NCBI GenBank assembly: GCA_014526335.1
Contig: JACTAT010000032.1
Span: forward strand, 1,789,026-1,853,025
Source of the DNA: Chrysaora quinquecirrha
Lineage: Eukaryota > Cnidaria > Scyphozoa > Semaeostomeae > Pelagiidae
Direction: 5' to 3'
DNA: 64,000 bases
Of the stretch, positions 45,575 to 57,709 are shown in pieces; positions within the stretch are counted from its first letter, which is position 1; the number at the start of each line of letters is the position of its first letter. The notes under the pieces were generated by a model, which was not told the DNA's origin, did not search any database, and saw only the letters and a program-made list of their open reading frames with translations. The position numbers and the translations under genes were made by a program.

Positions 45575-48500
45575 TTAAAAGGGTATTACTCTAGCATCTT
45601 TAAATGTAAATAGTCTCTTTTGTCACCATGATCAAATTGCTAGCCTGATTCACGAACATGGCTTTCATATACTGGCGCTAAATGAGACAAAATTAGATAA
45701 AAATATAAAGGACGAAATTATCAGTGTGGAAGGTTTCAAGTTAAGGAAGGCAGAGAGAAATCATAAAAAATACTTTCAAACATGAAGTAAGGGATGATCT
45801 TGCAGAGAATTCCCTTGAACTTTTATGTATTAAGATAACACTAGTGCAGAGCAGGCCCTTTAACGTCATTGCATAGTACAGCTCGAAAATATTTTGCAAT
45901 TCTTAGACAATGAAGGTCTTGAAGCTATCATACATGGTGACACTAACTGTAATTTTGGTCCTGTTAATGAGTCCGGATATGATGCACATGCTAAACATTT
46001 GAGCGAGATTTATAAAATTTTTGGTTTCAAACAACTTATCAATAAACCCACTAGAGAAACGCTTTCAACCGCCACTATTATTGATCATGTTGCAACTACG
46101 GCATGTAGAAATATCGTAGCTTCTGGTGTGGTTCCGATTTCTCCGAGTGATCATTACCTGATTTTCTGTAGGATGCTATTTTCTGTGTTAGGAAATTCCG
46201 AGGTGATGTTCAAAAAGAACACAAAAACATTTTCACTAGGCAAATGAAACACTTTGTCAAAGAAAAGTTTATTGACGACCTTTCTGCAATTCCCTGGGAC
46301 TACAATGCCAGTATGTTGGATGACATTAATGATGCTGTATCGAATTGGACAGATATGTTTGATTTTCGATAATTAGAGACAAACATGCCCTTTTGCATCA
46401 AACGAGGGTAACAGAAAAATACTGTCCATGGCTTAAAACGGAATTCAAAAAGCTGACTCGTGTTAGGGATAAGCTAAAAATGTCTGCAGTAAAATCAAAA
46501 TCTAAAATCTTAATGTCCTGGTACCAGCACGTTAAAAACAAGGTCAACAAAATGAACACCCCACTTAAATGAAACTACTTTTCTAGTAAGATTTCAGAAA
46601 ATGAAGGGAATGTAAAGGAAATGTGGAAAGTTGTCAATAAACTTTTCAACAAGAGGTCTAAAACCACAAAAATTGCATCGTTAAAGATTGATGGTCAATC
46701 AATAACAGACACTCAGCAAATTTCCAACACAATGAATAGATTCTTTTGCACCATTGGCAAAAACCTCAGTGAGAAAATTCCGAACCACACAAACCCTCTA
46801 CTTGACGGTCAGTTTTGCCTCAATACTAGCTACGCTGCCTTTAGATTTCAACAAATATTACCTAGTGAGATCATTCAATGAATGAAGACTTTTAATGCTT
46901 CAAAAAGTTCGGGCTTAGATGGTTTTTCTAGCTTTTGCTTGAAATTAGCTATTCCAGTTGTTGCAATATCTTGTTTAATAAATCTATTGCACATGGAGAT
47001 TTCCTGATAGCTGGAAGATTGCTAGAGTTGCACCCATTTTTAAGGATGGTCCAGCTGAAGAGAGGTCCAACTATCGGCCTATTTCGGTTTTGCCAGTTAC
47101 TTCCAGGCTTTTCGAAAAGCTGGTTTATAAACGATTTTATAGATATCTTAATGAAGATAATTTGGTCTATAAACACCAATCTGGATTTAGATCTCTCCAC
47201 TCTGTAGTAACATGCCTACTAAACAATACAAATAAGTGGTACGTTAATATAGGGAATAAAGAATACACAGGCCTTATCTTTCTCGACTTAAAGAAAGCCT
47301 TTGATACAGTTGATCATGAAATCCTACTTAAAAAACTCAACCACTACGGTGTTGGAGGTCTTGAACTTACTTGGTTCAAATCCTATCTGAACAACAGAAG
47401 ACAGTGTTGTAAAGTTGATAACAGAACTTATTCTATCGACCAAATATCACATGGGGTTCTACAAGGTTCCTGTTTGGGACCATTATTATTCCTTTTCTAC
47501 ATAAATGACTTGCCCTTTTCAATCAAACACGCCAATGTTAGGATGTATGCAGATGACACTAGCTTGTCTTATGCCAATTAAGATCTTAACGAGGTTTTAT
47601 TTAAGATTAATTAAGATCTCTCGAAAATTGAGTCTTGGCTTAAGGGTAATAAATTCTCTGTTAACGTAGTTAAGACACAATCGATGGTTATTGGAAGTAA
47701 CCATCTTTTAAATAAGGTTGCTTCGACAGTCGACTTTGAAATCTCAAATGAATCCATTGATCAAGTAAATTCAACTAAATATCTTGGTGTCCAAATTGAC
47801 GATAAACTTAGTTGGAAAAACCAAGTAGATGCGCTTTCAACAAAGATTTCAAGGGCTACCGGACTTATAAAATACGCTAAAAGGTATCTACCACTTAAAA
47901 CGATCCAAGGATTATACAGGAGTCTTGTCGAACCTCATTTCCGATATTGCTGCTCTGTGTGGGGATGTACAAATAAGACTAACCTTGATCGACTGCAGAA
48001 ACTACAAAATAGAGTGATCAGAATAATTTCTAATGCTAGATACGACGCTCCCGTGCCACCTCTACTTTTACGCCTGGAACTTCTCTCTATTTCTAACCTC
48101 GTAAAGGAAGAATCAGCAAAACTAGTTTTCAAGCCATTAAATAAGCTGGCACCAGGCTACATGCAAGACCTATTTGTCAGAAATTCTCAGGCTTGTCCTC
48201 GTGTTTTGCGTAATACACATTGTGACTTGAGAATTCCATTTCTACAGACGAGTCGTGGACAGAATTGTTTCCCTTATAGAGGGGCAAAAATATGAAACGG
48301 TTTAGATACTGAACTGAAAAAAGTACCGAATCTTCAAGTTTCGGTCGCAAACTCAAAATAGAGCTACTAAAGTCCCAAGCGTAGCATTTTTTTTTTCCTT
48401 TCTGCGATATAACTTTGTTTTTACCAACCGAAATTATTATTCCGAAATCATCTGCCTAATTAATTTTTATAGTTGATAATATTAGTTTGTAACTAGTTCG

Positions 48501-48612
48501 TACTTAGATATTTATTGTATTTTTCTTTCTTTCAACATGGCTCAATGTAAAACAGTTATATTAATTTGCTGATTGATTACCATGTTTAAATAATTAAAAT
48601 CATCATCATCAT
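45575..48612 (+). mobile_element. CR1-like LINE, decayed
   Basis: This covers the endonuclease (ALNETKLDKN, HGDTNCNFG, PSDHYLIFC), reverse transcriptase (SNYRPISVLP, HQSGFRSLHSVV, FLDLKKAFDTVDHEILLKK, GSCLGPLLFLFYINDL, catalytic MYADDTSLSY) and the thumb and C-terminal region to about 48360. A (CAT)n tail ends it at about 48612. At least six stops or frameshifts interrupt it, including TAA at 47579 after YAN and TGA replacing Trp near 48293. ORF1 is absent, so the copy is 5'-truncated. It is on the strand opposite to the CR1 copy at 28.7-33.1 kb and clearly diverged from it. Confidence 0.8.
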
Positions 48613-48924
48613 CGAAATTGGTAGAGATAGAACAATGCATATTTAGTAGAAACCATTCTGGCCAATTTATTCCATTTTTCACAAAACGAAATAAAGGAAT
48701 ACCACGAGGAACAGGGGAACGCATCATTTGTTCATTTGTTCGTTGAACTTTGGAACTTGTCATCGTTGATATGTGTTCCCCTCTTTGGTAATAAAGGACC
48801 ATGGAATTCATATGAGGAACGTTCCTTTATTCCTTTATTCCGAAATTCCGTAGTGCCCCTGTTCTTTAGTTCCTATGTTCCAGAATTCCCAGATTAAGAA
48901 AATGATATGATAGATGCTTTACTA

Positions 48925-49145
48925 TGACGGCAACAGCTATTGTTACATAACTTCCCTTACACCAACAGTATTTTTTTCAATAAAAAGATAACAATGTAGA
49001 TAATAGAGATAACAACAGCAGCTATCGTTACATAATTGCCTTTACATCAACAGTATTTTTTAAATAAGAAGATAACAATGTAGATAATAGATGTAACAAC
49101 AACAGCTATTGTTACATCATATCCTTTCAATCATCAGTATTTTAA
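48925..49145. repeat. Tandem repeat, about 90-bp unit, 2.5 copies
   Basis: The unit contains CAACAGCTATTGTTACATAA, then CTTTACACCAACAGTATTTT and AAGATAACAATGTAGATAATAG. It lies upstream of the zinc-finger recombinase gene. Confidence 0.7.
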
Positions 49146-49308
49146 TTATTCTAGTCCTTGTTGATGTTGTTGTTGATTTTACATACATGTGATCATTGAT
49201 GACCTTATATTGCACACTATGGAACATGAACAACGAAACGAACGGATATGAAATTCATTAACCATATTTAGGTAAAAACACTTTTTCACAGTTTTTTCAA
49301 TAGAATAT

Positions 49309-51119
49309 TTGCACGAAGCAAGACCTGCACGAATTCACCTTAGATTTCCCATGAGCATTTTTGAGATGTATATATTCTGGCTTATTGAGTGTATTAATCA
49401 GTTGGGACTTTATGTCCAAATGGAACGGTGGAAGAATTTTCCTGGAGCTGCTAGCATACGGAGAAGGCTACATCTGACACCAAACCACGATGGCATATAC
49501 AAATGTCCTGTTGCAGAATGCAGACATGAAGGATTTCACAGTCAAAGAGGGTGCAGAAAACACATCACTAATTCGCATACCTGGTACTACTACTTTGACA
49601 ACTATCCTGAAGATATATTGGATGGCAAAGAAAGATCCGTGCAAGAAGACCCAGAAAAGACAATGAAAGGTAACGACTTATTATGTAATACGCGGGAAGT
49701 TATATTTGCAGAGAAGTTCAAAGAATGGATGTGTAGTGAAACTGGTGGCGGACGCATGATATCACACGCAAATCAGATCTGTTCAAGGGCAATAAAATTT
49801 GTATACTTTTCAAGTGAAGACACATCAGTGGACATATCAACTGATGATCATGTTGATTACTACCTTGGATCTATCGAACATATAAGCAACTTCATACAAC
49901 ACTTAGACCAGGAGAAGTCAATTGGCTATGCTGGTAACGTAAGCTATATCAGTGCAATGATGGAATTAATCAAGTACAGAAAATTCAAAGGGGTGTCTAT
50001 TGGTGTTTTGAACAACTTCAGCGTGGTCGAGATATTTCTGAAAAGAGCAAAGAAATTCATAGCACGTAAAATGCGTGTACAGTGGAGTGAACAATTAGAC
50101 GTGGACACGTTAGAACGTAAAGGGTTAGAACGTAAAGGACATTGGGCATCTATGCAGGATTTGCAGAAAGTCATACCATTTCACATGGAACCTTACAAGA
50201 AGATACTGGATTTATACAAGAGTGATGGTGGTTCAACTGTTACACCGGCAGACATGACTTTTGCAACACAATTTATTACAACCTTTCTTTTCCTTCGTGT
50301 TAAAGGTACACGACCAATGACGTATCAATTTGTAACAATGAAGATGCTGCAGCATGCTAAAAAGAACGGTGGATTCATAGATCAAAGAAAATTCAAAACT
50401 GCAGAAAAGTATGGTTTTGACTCACTTGTTATAGACGATGCATGCATGCAGTTTATTGATTCTTATTCAAAACATATAAGGCCGTTGTTGAATCCAAAAT
50501 GTAGCTTTCTTTTGGAAAATCGTAATGGATAACAATGCACAAGAATTCACAATGCAATGGGCATGATGGTTTACAAAGCTATTGGCAAGTACATTCACCC
50601 CACGAGATATAGACAGATAATAGAGACAGAATGTGCAGATAAATTGACTACTGAAGAAAGGGACATGATTTCACATGATCAAAAGCATACGTCTAATGTT
50701 GCAAGAATACATTATCAAAAGAAAAGATCAAGGACAGTGGCTGAGAAAGGAAATGGATGTATTAAAAAGCTCAGAGGAGATGATGGCATTCAAATGGACA
50801 ATTCTTTGCACGATTTCATAACAAAGGCAGCACCTGAATCATCCAATAAAGTTACTTGCAATGAAACAGCAAAGATTCAACCTATATCAGCTTGCAACAC
50901 AATTGCTACAACAAGCATCTCTTGGTATTTAGTGCTTTAGAAGATGCGCAGTTGGTTGAAGGAATAAAGAAACATGGCTATGGCAAATGGTCATCAATGT
51001 TAAAAGATAAACACCTGAAATTCGCTTCCGGTAGAACAACAAATGCATTATTAAGAAGAGCAAGAACAAGCAAGTTCCAGCAACTGTACAAAAGAAAATG
51101 TGGGCAGGCATTGTCTTAA
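49309..51119 (+). pseudogene. C2H2 finger - tyrosine recombinase - SANT/Myb fusion (Crypton-like)
   Basis: The first frame (49309-50532; no certain ATG, possibly Met15 or Met39) has a C2H2 finger (C66, C71, H85, H90), then an all-helical region and a box-1 arginine in LFLRVKGTRPMTYQF (R335). After an in-frame TAA at 50530 the same frame resumes at 50557 with HPTRYRQIIE (HxxR, H at 50596), DQKHTSNVARIHYQK (box His, nucleophile Tyr at about 50713). A frameshift near 50920 leads to a SANT/Myb-like domain (LEDAQLVEGIKKHGYGKWSS) ending at 51119. All tyrosine recombinase catalytic residues are retained, so the copy is only lightly damaged. I associate this architecture with large cnidarian families; it may be a Crypton-type transposon. 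Confidence 0.75.
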
Positions 51120-51281
51120 TTCAACAATCTCGTACAATACGTAAAGAAGTCAATTGCCATTTGTATATACTTCATTAATTATATCATCTGTAACACTTGT
51201 ATTTATATTATCTGAATCATTTAAACGATCTGAATACTTTGATGTCTTCAATTGAATTTCATGTGTGGATTCACTCAAACT

Positions 51282-51690
51282 TGGGCTTATTCTGGGCTTC
51301 TGGTCTCATTTTCATACACGTATGAAAATATAGATGGGCTTATTGCCTCGTTATCATATCTTCGATTTTATATCGAAATGTATAGGAAATTTTGGGCTTG
51401 GGCTTATTCTCTAGAACGTTTTCATGTTTTCCACAATCATAAGCCCAAATACATATCATTCTCAGACGAGAACGAGGCTAGAAGCCCAAGCCTATTTGCC
51501 AATACTTTGTTAATGGGAAATCAACAGACATGAAAACTTTCTAGAGAATAAGCCAAAGCCAAAAGTTTCCTATACATTTCTGTATAAAATCGATCATATG
51601 ATAACTAGACAATAAGCCCACCTATACTTTTTATCTTGTATCAAAATGAGGCCAGAAGCCCAGAATAAGCCCAAATTCTTTCTAAGATAT
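51282..51690. repeat. Near-palindrome, arms of about 160 bp
   Basis: 51282-51440 is repeated as reverse complement at 51530-51690 with about 85-90 percent match by eye, spacer about 90 bp. The arm begins TTGGGCTTATTCTGGGCTTC; the TGGGCTTATT motif recurs within each arm and once in the spacer. No frame is supported. It is probably a foldback/MITE-type element; a target duplication was not found. Confidence 0.75.
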
Positions 51691-51824
51691 AGGTATGACA
51701 TCATGAGTAGCAACCATAACATGACGTATAATGATCTATGATAAAACTTGCTTAGAGCTCATACCTGTACATACAATGACATATCTTGAAAAATCGGAAC
51801 ACAAGAACACACATTTAGGCTAAT

Positions 51825-52640
51825 GGTCAACCTGATCATCATCATTATCATCATGATAATAATCATCATTATCACCATCATCATCATCATTGTCATCTTC
51901 AACATTATCTTCATTATCAACATCATTATCATCATCATCACGAGGACCAACGAAACAATCATCATTATGCCATTCTTATCATTATCATCGACATCATCAT
52001 CATCATCAACGTTATTATTATTATGATCATCATCATCATAATCATCGTTGATAACCCTTACCGTATTAGCAACCTATCTGTTCTAAGGAGCATATTTTGT
52101 AGCGAGTTCGAGAATCTTCTGGACAATAACTGAGTCACGTCTTAGTAAATGTCTCAGCAAACATTTCCATGATGGAGTTGGTTACTCTTATTTCTCTCGG
52201 GAATTCCCCACTAAATATCTTGTTATCCAATAAGAAAATCGAGAATATTCTGAAAACTTTCAAAATGTTGCAACAATATCCAGAAAGCAAACAAAGATCT
52301 TTGATGCAACAGAAGATTCGACTCTAGTCTTATTATGCAAATGAAAACTTTCAGAATTTTTTGATTGGATAAAAATCTAAGGGCAATAATCAATATCACA
52401 ATCGCCATCATCATCATGGAAATCATTATCATCATCATAATTGTTATCGTGATCATCATGATGAGCATTATCATGATAATCAGTATAATCATGAGCATCG
52501 CAACAATCATTATTATTATGATCGATATCATCATCATGATCATCACCATTATTCAACAGCAGTATGGTATTAGCAAGCTATCAGTTGTCAGGAGCAAAAC
52601 AGACTTGCTTGCCGAGTTCGAGAATCTTTTCAAAAATAAC
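51825..52640. repeat. Duplicated segment with ATC/ATT microsatellites
   Basis: Two blocks of degenerate ATC/ATT repeats (51825-52050, 52380-52560) are each followed by the same unique sequence (about 52070-52140 and 52560-52640, sharing GTATTAGCAA and GAGTTCGAGAATCTT). A segment of about 500 bp has therefore been tandemly duplicated. The frames rich in Ile and Met across it are not genes. Confidence 0.75.
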
Positions 52641-52643
52641 CTA

Positions 52644-52928
52644 CAATGGCTGCCAAAAGTCCTTGGAACACCCCCGTAATTTCACCAGAATATGACTCCT
52701 TTTCCTTTTTTGATGGGAGGTACAGAAAATCAGCCCCCTCGCCCCCAAAATAATGTTGTTCTATGTATTGGTGTACAGTGTGAGGTTTCGTAAGAGTAAC
52801 TGGGTTTTGTCGTGGGGTATTCAATCCAAACCGCAAGAAATCAACATTGGTTGAGTTGGAAGGGGTTTCGAATGGTGCCAGTGGAGTGAAAATAGTCCAA
52901 GTGTTGCAAGATTTTTTGGCAGGCATTG
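52644..52928. mobile_element. TA-flanked MITE, 285 bp
   Basis: The termini are CAATGGCTGCCAAAAGTCC and, as reverse complement on the right, CAATGCCTGCCAAAAAATC. TA is present on each side (52642-52643, 52929-52930). It has no coding capacity and differs in terminal sequence from the two elements that follow. Confidence 0.65.
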
Positions 52929-53189
52929 TAGTCACGTCTCAGTAAATGTTTTCTGACGGGACTTTCTAAATCTAATTATGCAATAAAAACACCAAATATG
53001 CAGAGAACGACCGAGTGAAAATGAATTTGAAATTTAGCAACAATATCCAAAATGGAATAGATGATTTCAATGCATTCTAGAAACAGACTTTTCTAGATAC
53101 CAATCAGAGCAGAGTATTTTTGGAACGTGGAATTTGATTGGTTCATGGTAATTTCCGTTTTTGGAGGAGAAGTTATGGAACTGCAGTTA

Positions 53190-53437
53190 CACTTTTTTTT
53201 AATTAGGAACTGGTCAATAAGCAACTAAGGGCTGAGATTTGCTCAAATTTTTGGTTGAAATCCCCATTTTTGTACAATAGATCATTGGAAACTTGTCAAT
53301 TAAATTGAGCAGCATGAAAGGAGCCAGAGAAAGAGTTTTTAGGGGGTACCCAATCATTCTGTAAGGACTGAAAGACCAGATACGTTAAGCAATTTCGAGG
53401 GTTTGACCGGTAGTCAAGTTGCTTATTAAAAAAAGTG
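53190..53437. mobile_element. TA-flanked MITE, 248 bp
   Basis: Inverted termini start CACTTTTTTTTAATTAGGAA on the left and CACTTTTTTTAATAAGCAAC on the right strand, with TA on each side (53188-53189, 53438-53439). They resemble the elements at 10606 and 56710 (T run followed by ATAAG), suggesting one superfamily. Confidence 0.65.
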
Positions 53438-53439
53438 TA

Positions 53440-55670
53440 ATGAATGACTGTATAGAGCTATTACATGAGTGCTAATGTTCGCAAATAGCAAGAACAACAG
53501 CAAGAAGGATACAGCTGTTTGCTCGGAGTGGTAGTTTGAGTGTGAAGGTTAGACTTGTGGCGATAAAAACTACTCATGAAATGTAATCACTGTATAGCAA
53601 AATTTGATTGAAGAATTGGGGGAGAAGTTCGGATTCGCAAACTGGATGGGATTTTTGCTTAGGTTTTTATTAGGAAGTTGATGAGTCGTATTTCTGAGTG
53701 ATTAATCGAAATTAGATTGGCCAAAGGAGAGAAAAGTATTTCTCGTGGTTGAGGAGGGCGAGCATTGTAATATGTATGATTGTGGAGACACTAATTTACT
53801 TAACTTAATTAATGAACTTAAATATGCTAATTTACTGTACTGTTGTTAACAAAACATAACTTAGGATAAACGTATAAACTAACACAACGGTTAATACAAC
53901 GAAAGTACAATAACAAAGTTTCCTATTATGTTTATGCTTAATAGAAAAAAAAAAGAAATCAAAGGTATCCCGAATGATATGACCAAAAGTTGATTGATGT
54001 TGTTTGTGTGATGTGAAATAAGATATGTGAAAGGGTGTTATAGATGAATACAGGAAATTTCTATTTGTGTATGAAGTTTGTGTGGTTTGGTTTAAAAGGT
54101 GGAAATATTAATGTATCATGTCAGGAGATTAAGAAAATGGCACATGTGTTCTAGTGATTAGTTCTATAATGAATGTTGTTTGGGTGAATTTAAAGTTGCA
54201 TTTAAAACCGTGATTTGGTTTAGTTTGAATAGTTTGTTCAAAGTATACTAAAATTAGTTTAGTTTTGGAAATCTTTATGGTTTGAGGGTACATATAAAAT
54301 ACAATATAGGTATGAGTTTTTAGTGATTAAAAAGCACATATTTATGTAATTTATTCATATGAAGATATAATATCATAAAGATGGCAATAGATAATTAAAT
54401 TGATTGTTTATGTACAAATGTATAAATAAGGAGTGAGAATGATTGTTTTGAATGTGGATGTGGAAAACAGAAAGACGGAGTTCGTTGGAGAGAGATTGAA
54501 CGATTGAACTGTAAGTAGCACAAATTGTTTGCATTGATTTTTTTTATAATTTGTTCTCACGAAGTTTTGAATTCCTCGTAAAAATGTGAAGACATAGGTT
54601 AGAAGAGATTGTCAAGGTTAAGTGAAATTGTGTTGAACTATTTTCTTCTTTAAAATGGAATTCTGTGTTGTCATATTATTTTTCAAGTTTGGCAAACAAG
54701 GTAAATAATGAAATTTGGACAGTGAGCAGTTCAAACGCGAAAACTTGGAAGAAAATTCGGAGAAGCGCGAAAACCCCAATGACCTTAGTTTGAACAACTG
54801 TTTTAAGAGTTTTACACATCGAAATCTTTTGGTAGGTTAAAAACTTAGAACTCGCACATTTTGATTACAATACCCGAAACGCGGGCTAGGAAAATGGCAA
54901 AACGTCTTGCCCGTTAAAAATGCTTGACCCGAAAAGCTGTACGTTTTTTTGGAGAAACCTGAAAACTTGAGGGTAAAATGGGCGGAATTCACAACAGGTG
55001 AAATCCCAGAGACCCTGTCTTTAACAGAACTTTTGTGCAGTAATTTATTTAAAATGTTGTTTCTTTTCCATTAAGTTACAGTTAGTAGAATGGAAGAAAT
55101 TGTGGACATTTTCCCGTAAAAAATATAATGATAGGATTTGTTCCGCTGGGGTTTTGTAGAAATTTGGGGTGAAAACTGGAAGTAGGTTGGCGTTGTTTTG
55201 AGAAAGTTGATTTAATATTGTAGGGAAGATCGATTTCTAACCGTTAAAAAGGTACCCGAAAAACAAAGATATTCCATACTTGTACATATTGGATTTAGTC
55301 CGCCCTGCCTTGGGAAGAATTTGAAACAAGTGTGGTCAAATATGAACGAATTTTGAGAGGAAAACTGTGTTCTTCTTTCGCGTTTGTTTTGCCACATATG
55401 TCTATACAGTAGGGAATATAGGATAGGCTTGATATATAGGTATCAGCACACAGTTTTTGGAACAAGACAGAATAAATGGTTTATACGAACACTATTTCAT
55501 GTCGGGTTGCACATGTTCTAATAGATGCATCTTATTTTATGGGAAATGGAGTGTTTATGTTTTAATAAAGTGGAAAAAAGTGTGTATATTTTGTTCGGAT
55601 AGATAAGGCGGGAATTTGCGAAGGTGGGTGATTAAGGATGTTGATGTGTTTTCCCTGTTAATTTTGTTTT
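53440..55670. other. Upstream region of the OB-fold gene, no gene seen
   Basis: AT-rich with few frames. The only supported element is the splice acceptor at its end (TTTTGTTTTAG before 55672), so an upstream 5' exon of the next gene may lie here unrecognised. Confidence 0.45.
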
Positions 55671-55678
55671 AGAAAGAA

Positions 55679-56596
55679 ATGGCCAAGAAAAGAAGTTATA
55701 TTTCTGGATATATAAGTGACGTGTCTCCAGTGAAGGTTTCAAGAAACAAGAACAGTTATTTCGATGTGCAGGTGAATATCGGTGAAAAGCTCGGTAAGAA
55801 AGTGAGGGTAATGGAGTCAAGATCCATAAAGCAAAGCCTATTTATTGAGAAAAACGAATCAAAGACTCCTGTCAAATTGACTAATTTGAGTGAATCAACG
55901 CAAGGGGTAACGTTTTTTAATGAAAACAGTGGCAGCAAGGTGGAAGATCCAGATGAGGCATTGTCATTCAAATTTACTGAACTGTTGCCAAGGAATATAG
56001 GTGAAATCGTAGAATGTACACCGAGTATTTATTTTGATATTGACGGACAGATAAAATGGAAAGAGGAGGAGAGACAGGTGATGGTTGGCGCGGAAAGGGA
56101 GAAGAGGCAAGTGAGAGATGGCGTATTAGGAGATGCATCTGGCAATTTAATAATATCGGTGTGGGGTCATTTGATCGACCAAATTAAGGACGAAAGAACC
56201 TATCACTTGAAAAATATTCGTATAATGGAATTTCATGGGATTAGATTGTCAACTACAGCAAATACAGAGGTGGTTGAAAGAGAGGAAATTTTAGTTGATT
56301 GGGAGAAAGTTGAGGCTACGTACAAGAAATTGTCATCAGCAAACATAGTTTTAGTGAAAGTTAAAGTTTTTCTGCTGTGCATGAACATTTCATGTAAAAA
56401 GAAGGTAATCAAGTATCCAGGAGAAAAAGTCTTGTGTTGTGACAAATGTAAACTGAAAATTCTGAGGAGAAAGTGTCCTGAAAGTTTTACAGTGCATGTG
56501 ACCATACAAGAGCAGAGTGGTATGCAGGAAGAGTTAACAGTGTTTATATTCAAAAAAGTGAGCTTGAAGAGAAGTTTCGTTTTTGGAGAATTTTGA
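55679..56596 (+). CDS. RPA1-like OB-fold single-strand DNA-binding protein
   Basis: 305 aa uninterrupted. Residues about 1-55 (YISGYISDVSPVKVSRNKN, FDVQVN) resemble a first OB-fold. Residues about 145-195 (VLGDASGNLIISVWGHLID, YHLKNIRI) match the second OB-fold of replication protein A large subunits (strand, Trp-Gly, loop). Residues about 237-290 hold a four-cysteine zinc ribbon (CMNISC, CCDKC) inside a third OB-fold, as in RPA1 domain C. An RPA70 subunit has about 600 aa, so this is a short relative. The ATG is 8 bases after a consensus acceptor. RPA-like proteins occur both as host paralogues and in DNA transposons; context does not decide. Confidence 0.65.
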   Translation: MAKKRSYISGYISDVSPVKVSRNKNSYFDVQVNIGEKLGKKVRVMESRSIKQSLFIEKNESKTPVKLTNLSESTQGVTFFNENSGSKVEDPDEALSFKFTELLPRNIGEIVECTPSIYFDIDGQIKWKEEERQVMVGAEREKRQVRDGVLGDASGNLIISVWGHLIDQIKDERTYHLKNIRIMEFHGIRLSTTANTEVVEREEILVDWEKVEATYKKLSSANIVLVKVKVFLLCMNISCKKKVIKYPGEKVLCCDKCKLKILRRKCPESFTVHVTIQEQSGMQEELTVFIFKKVSLKRSFVFGEF

Positions 56597-56709
56597 CCTT
56601 ATCTATGATGAACAAACTAATGTCGTTAACAAAATAGAATGCCATGAATTGGAAACGGAGAACTAAGTGGCGTTGTTGTTGAAATCAGTTTGTTTATTAG
56701 GATTAAATA

Positions 56710-57064
56710 CACTCTTTTTTTATAAGAACAATTTTATAAGAACACAAGCCTAGAATTTGCCGAGATTGTAAGAACAAATTAAGAACAAGCTGAGGGTGGC
56801 CTTTTGAAAACCCTTAAGAATATCAGCTAAATATGTAAGCAAGACAGTCAGACTGAATGAAAAAGCAAACAAACAAAGAAATAGACAAGAATGCTGCATT
56901 TTCGCACAAACCTGGTACCACCCCAGACATTCATTGAAAAATATAGCTTTCTTAGTAATCAAGGAATTAAGAACAAATTAAGAACATTTCAGGCACAAAA
57001 ACGGCAAAAATTTAAGAACAGCCAGTCTCGATCAAAATTTCCTGGTTCTTATAAAAAAAGAGTG
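56710..57064. mobile_element. TA-flanked MITE, 355 bp
   Basis: The inverted termini match perfectly over about 20 bp, each starting CACTCTTTTTTTATAAGAAC, with TA duplicated on both sides (56708-56709, 57065-57066). The interior repeats TAAGAACA. It lies 110 bp downstream of the OB-fold gene stop codon. The terminal match suggests recent insertion. Confidence 0.8.
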
Positions 57065-57705
57065 TAAGTTGTATAAGTTAAATAAGCATTTAATACATTG
57101 GACTAGATGAAATTTTTGATAAATGAGCGGCACAGATTTCTTCATAAGAAACCAAGGCTTGGTTTATTACCAGTTGCAGAGAAGAATAAAATAATGAAAT
57201 AGATTGTGTTTGCAAGAAGATGATATGGAGTTGCTATTTTGATCATATTCAAGATTGGTTTTTAAGAAAAAGTGTGTGTGCGTTACGGAATATTATAAAC
57301 AAGTGTTTGTAATACATGAAATTATTGTATATTTGTATAAATGAAGATGAAATATTAAGGGAAAAAATTTTATAAATTGTACAAGTGAAAATCGTAAGAA
57401 AAAATGAGAATTCTTTAGTGTACATTAAGGGGAATGGTTTATTATTATTGTTATTGGGGTTTGAAATTGATATTTCATATTGATATTTTTATAGATGGTT
57501 GTTCAAAGTTTATGGAAAGATCTAAGTCGTTATAGCTACATTTGTGATATTTGAGGATAGTTCTGTATGTATATTTTGTCATATTTTTAAGCATGCATAA
57601 ACTGCTTTTTGATCACTATGATAAGATTCAATCAATCAACAATGCGTTACTAGCTGAGGTATATTTGTGTAGATGTGATCTATTTGTGTACAATAATCAG
57701 TAGTA
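57065..57705. other. Intergenic, nothing recognised
   Basis: AT-rich sequence between the MITE and the LINE. No frame above background. Confidence 0.5.
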
Positions 57706-57709
57706 CAAT

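Noticed and set aside
51759..52549. Ile/Met-rich frames over ATC/ATT repeats as membrane proteins
   Set aside because: They are translations of a microsatellite in both strands and lack any start context or conserved motif.
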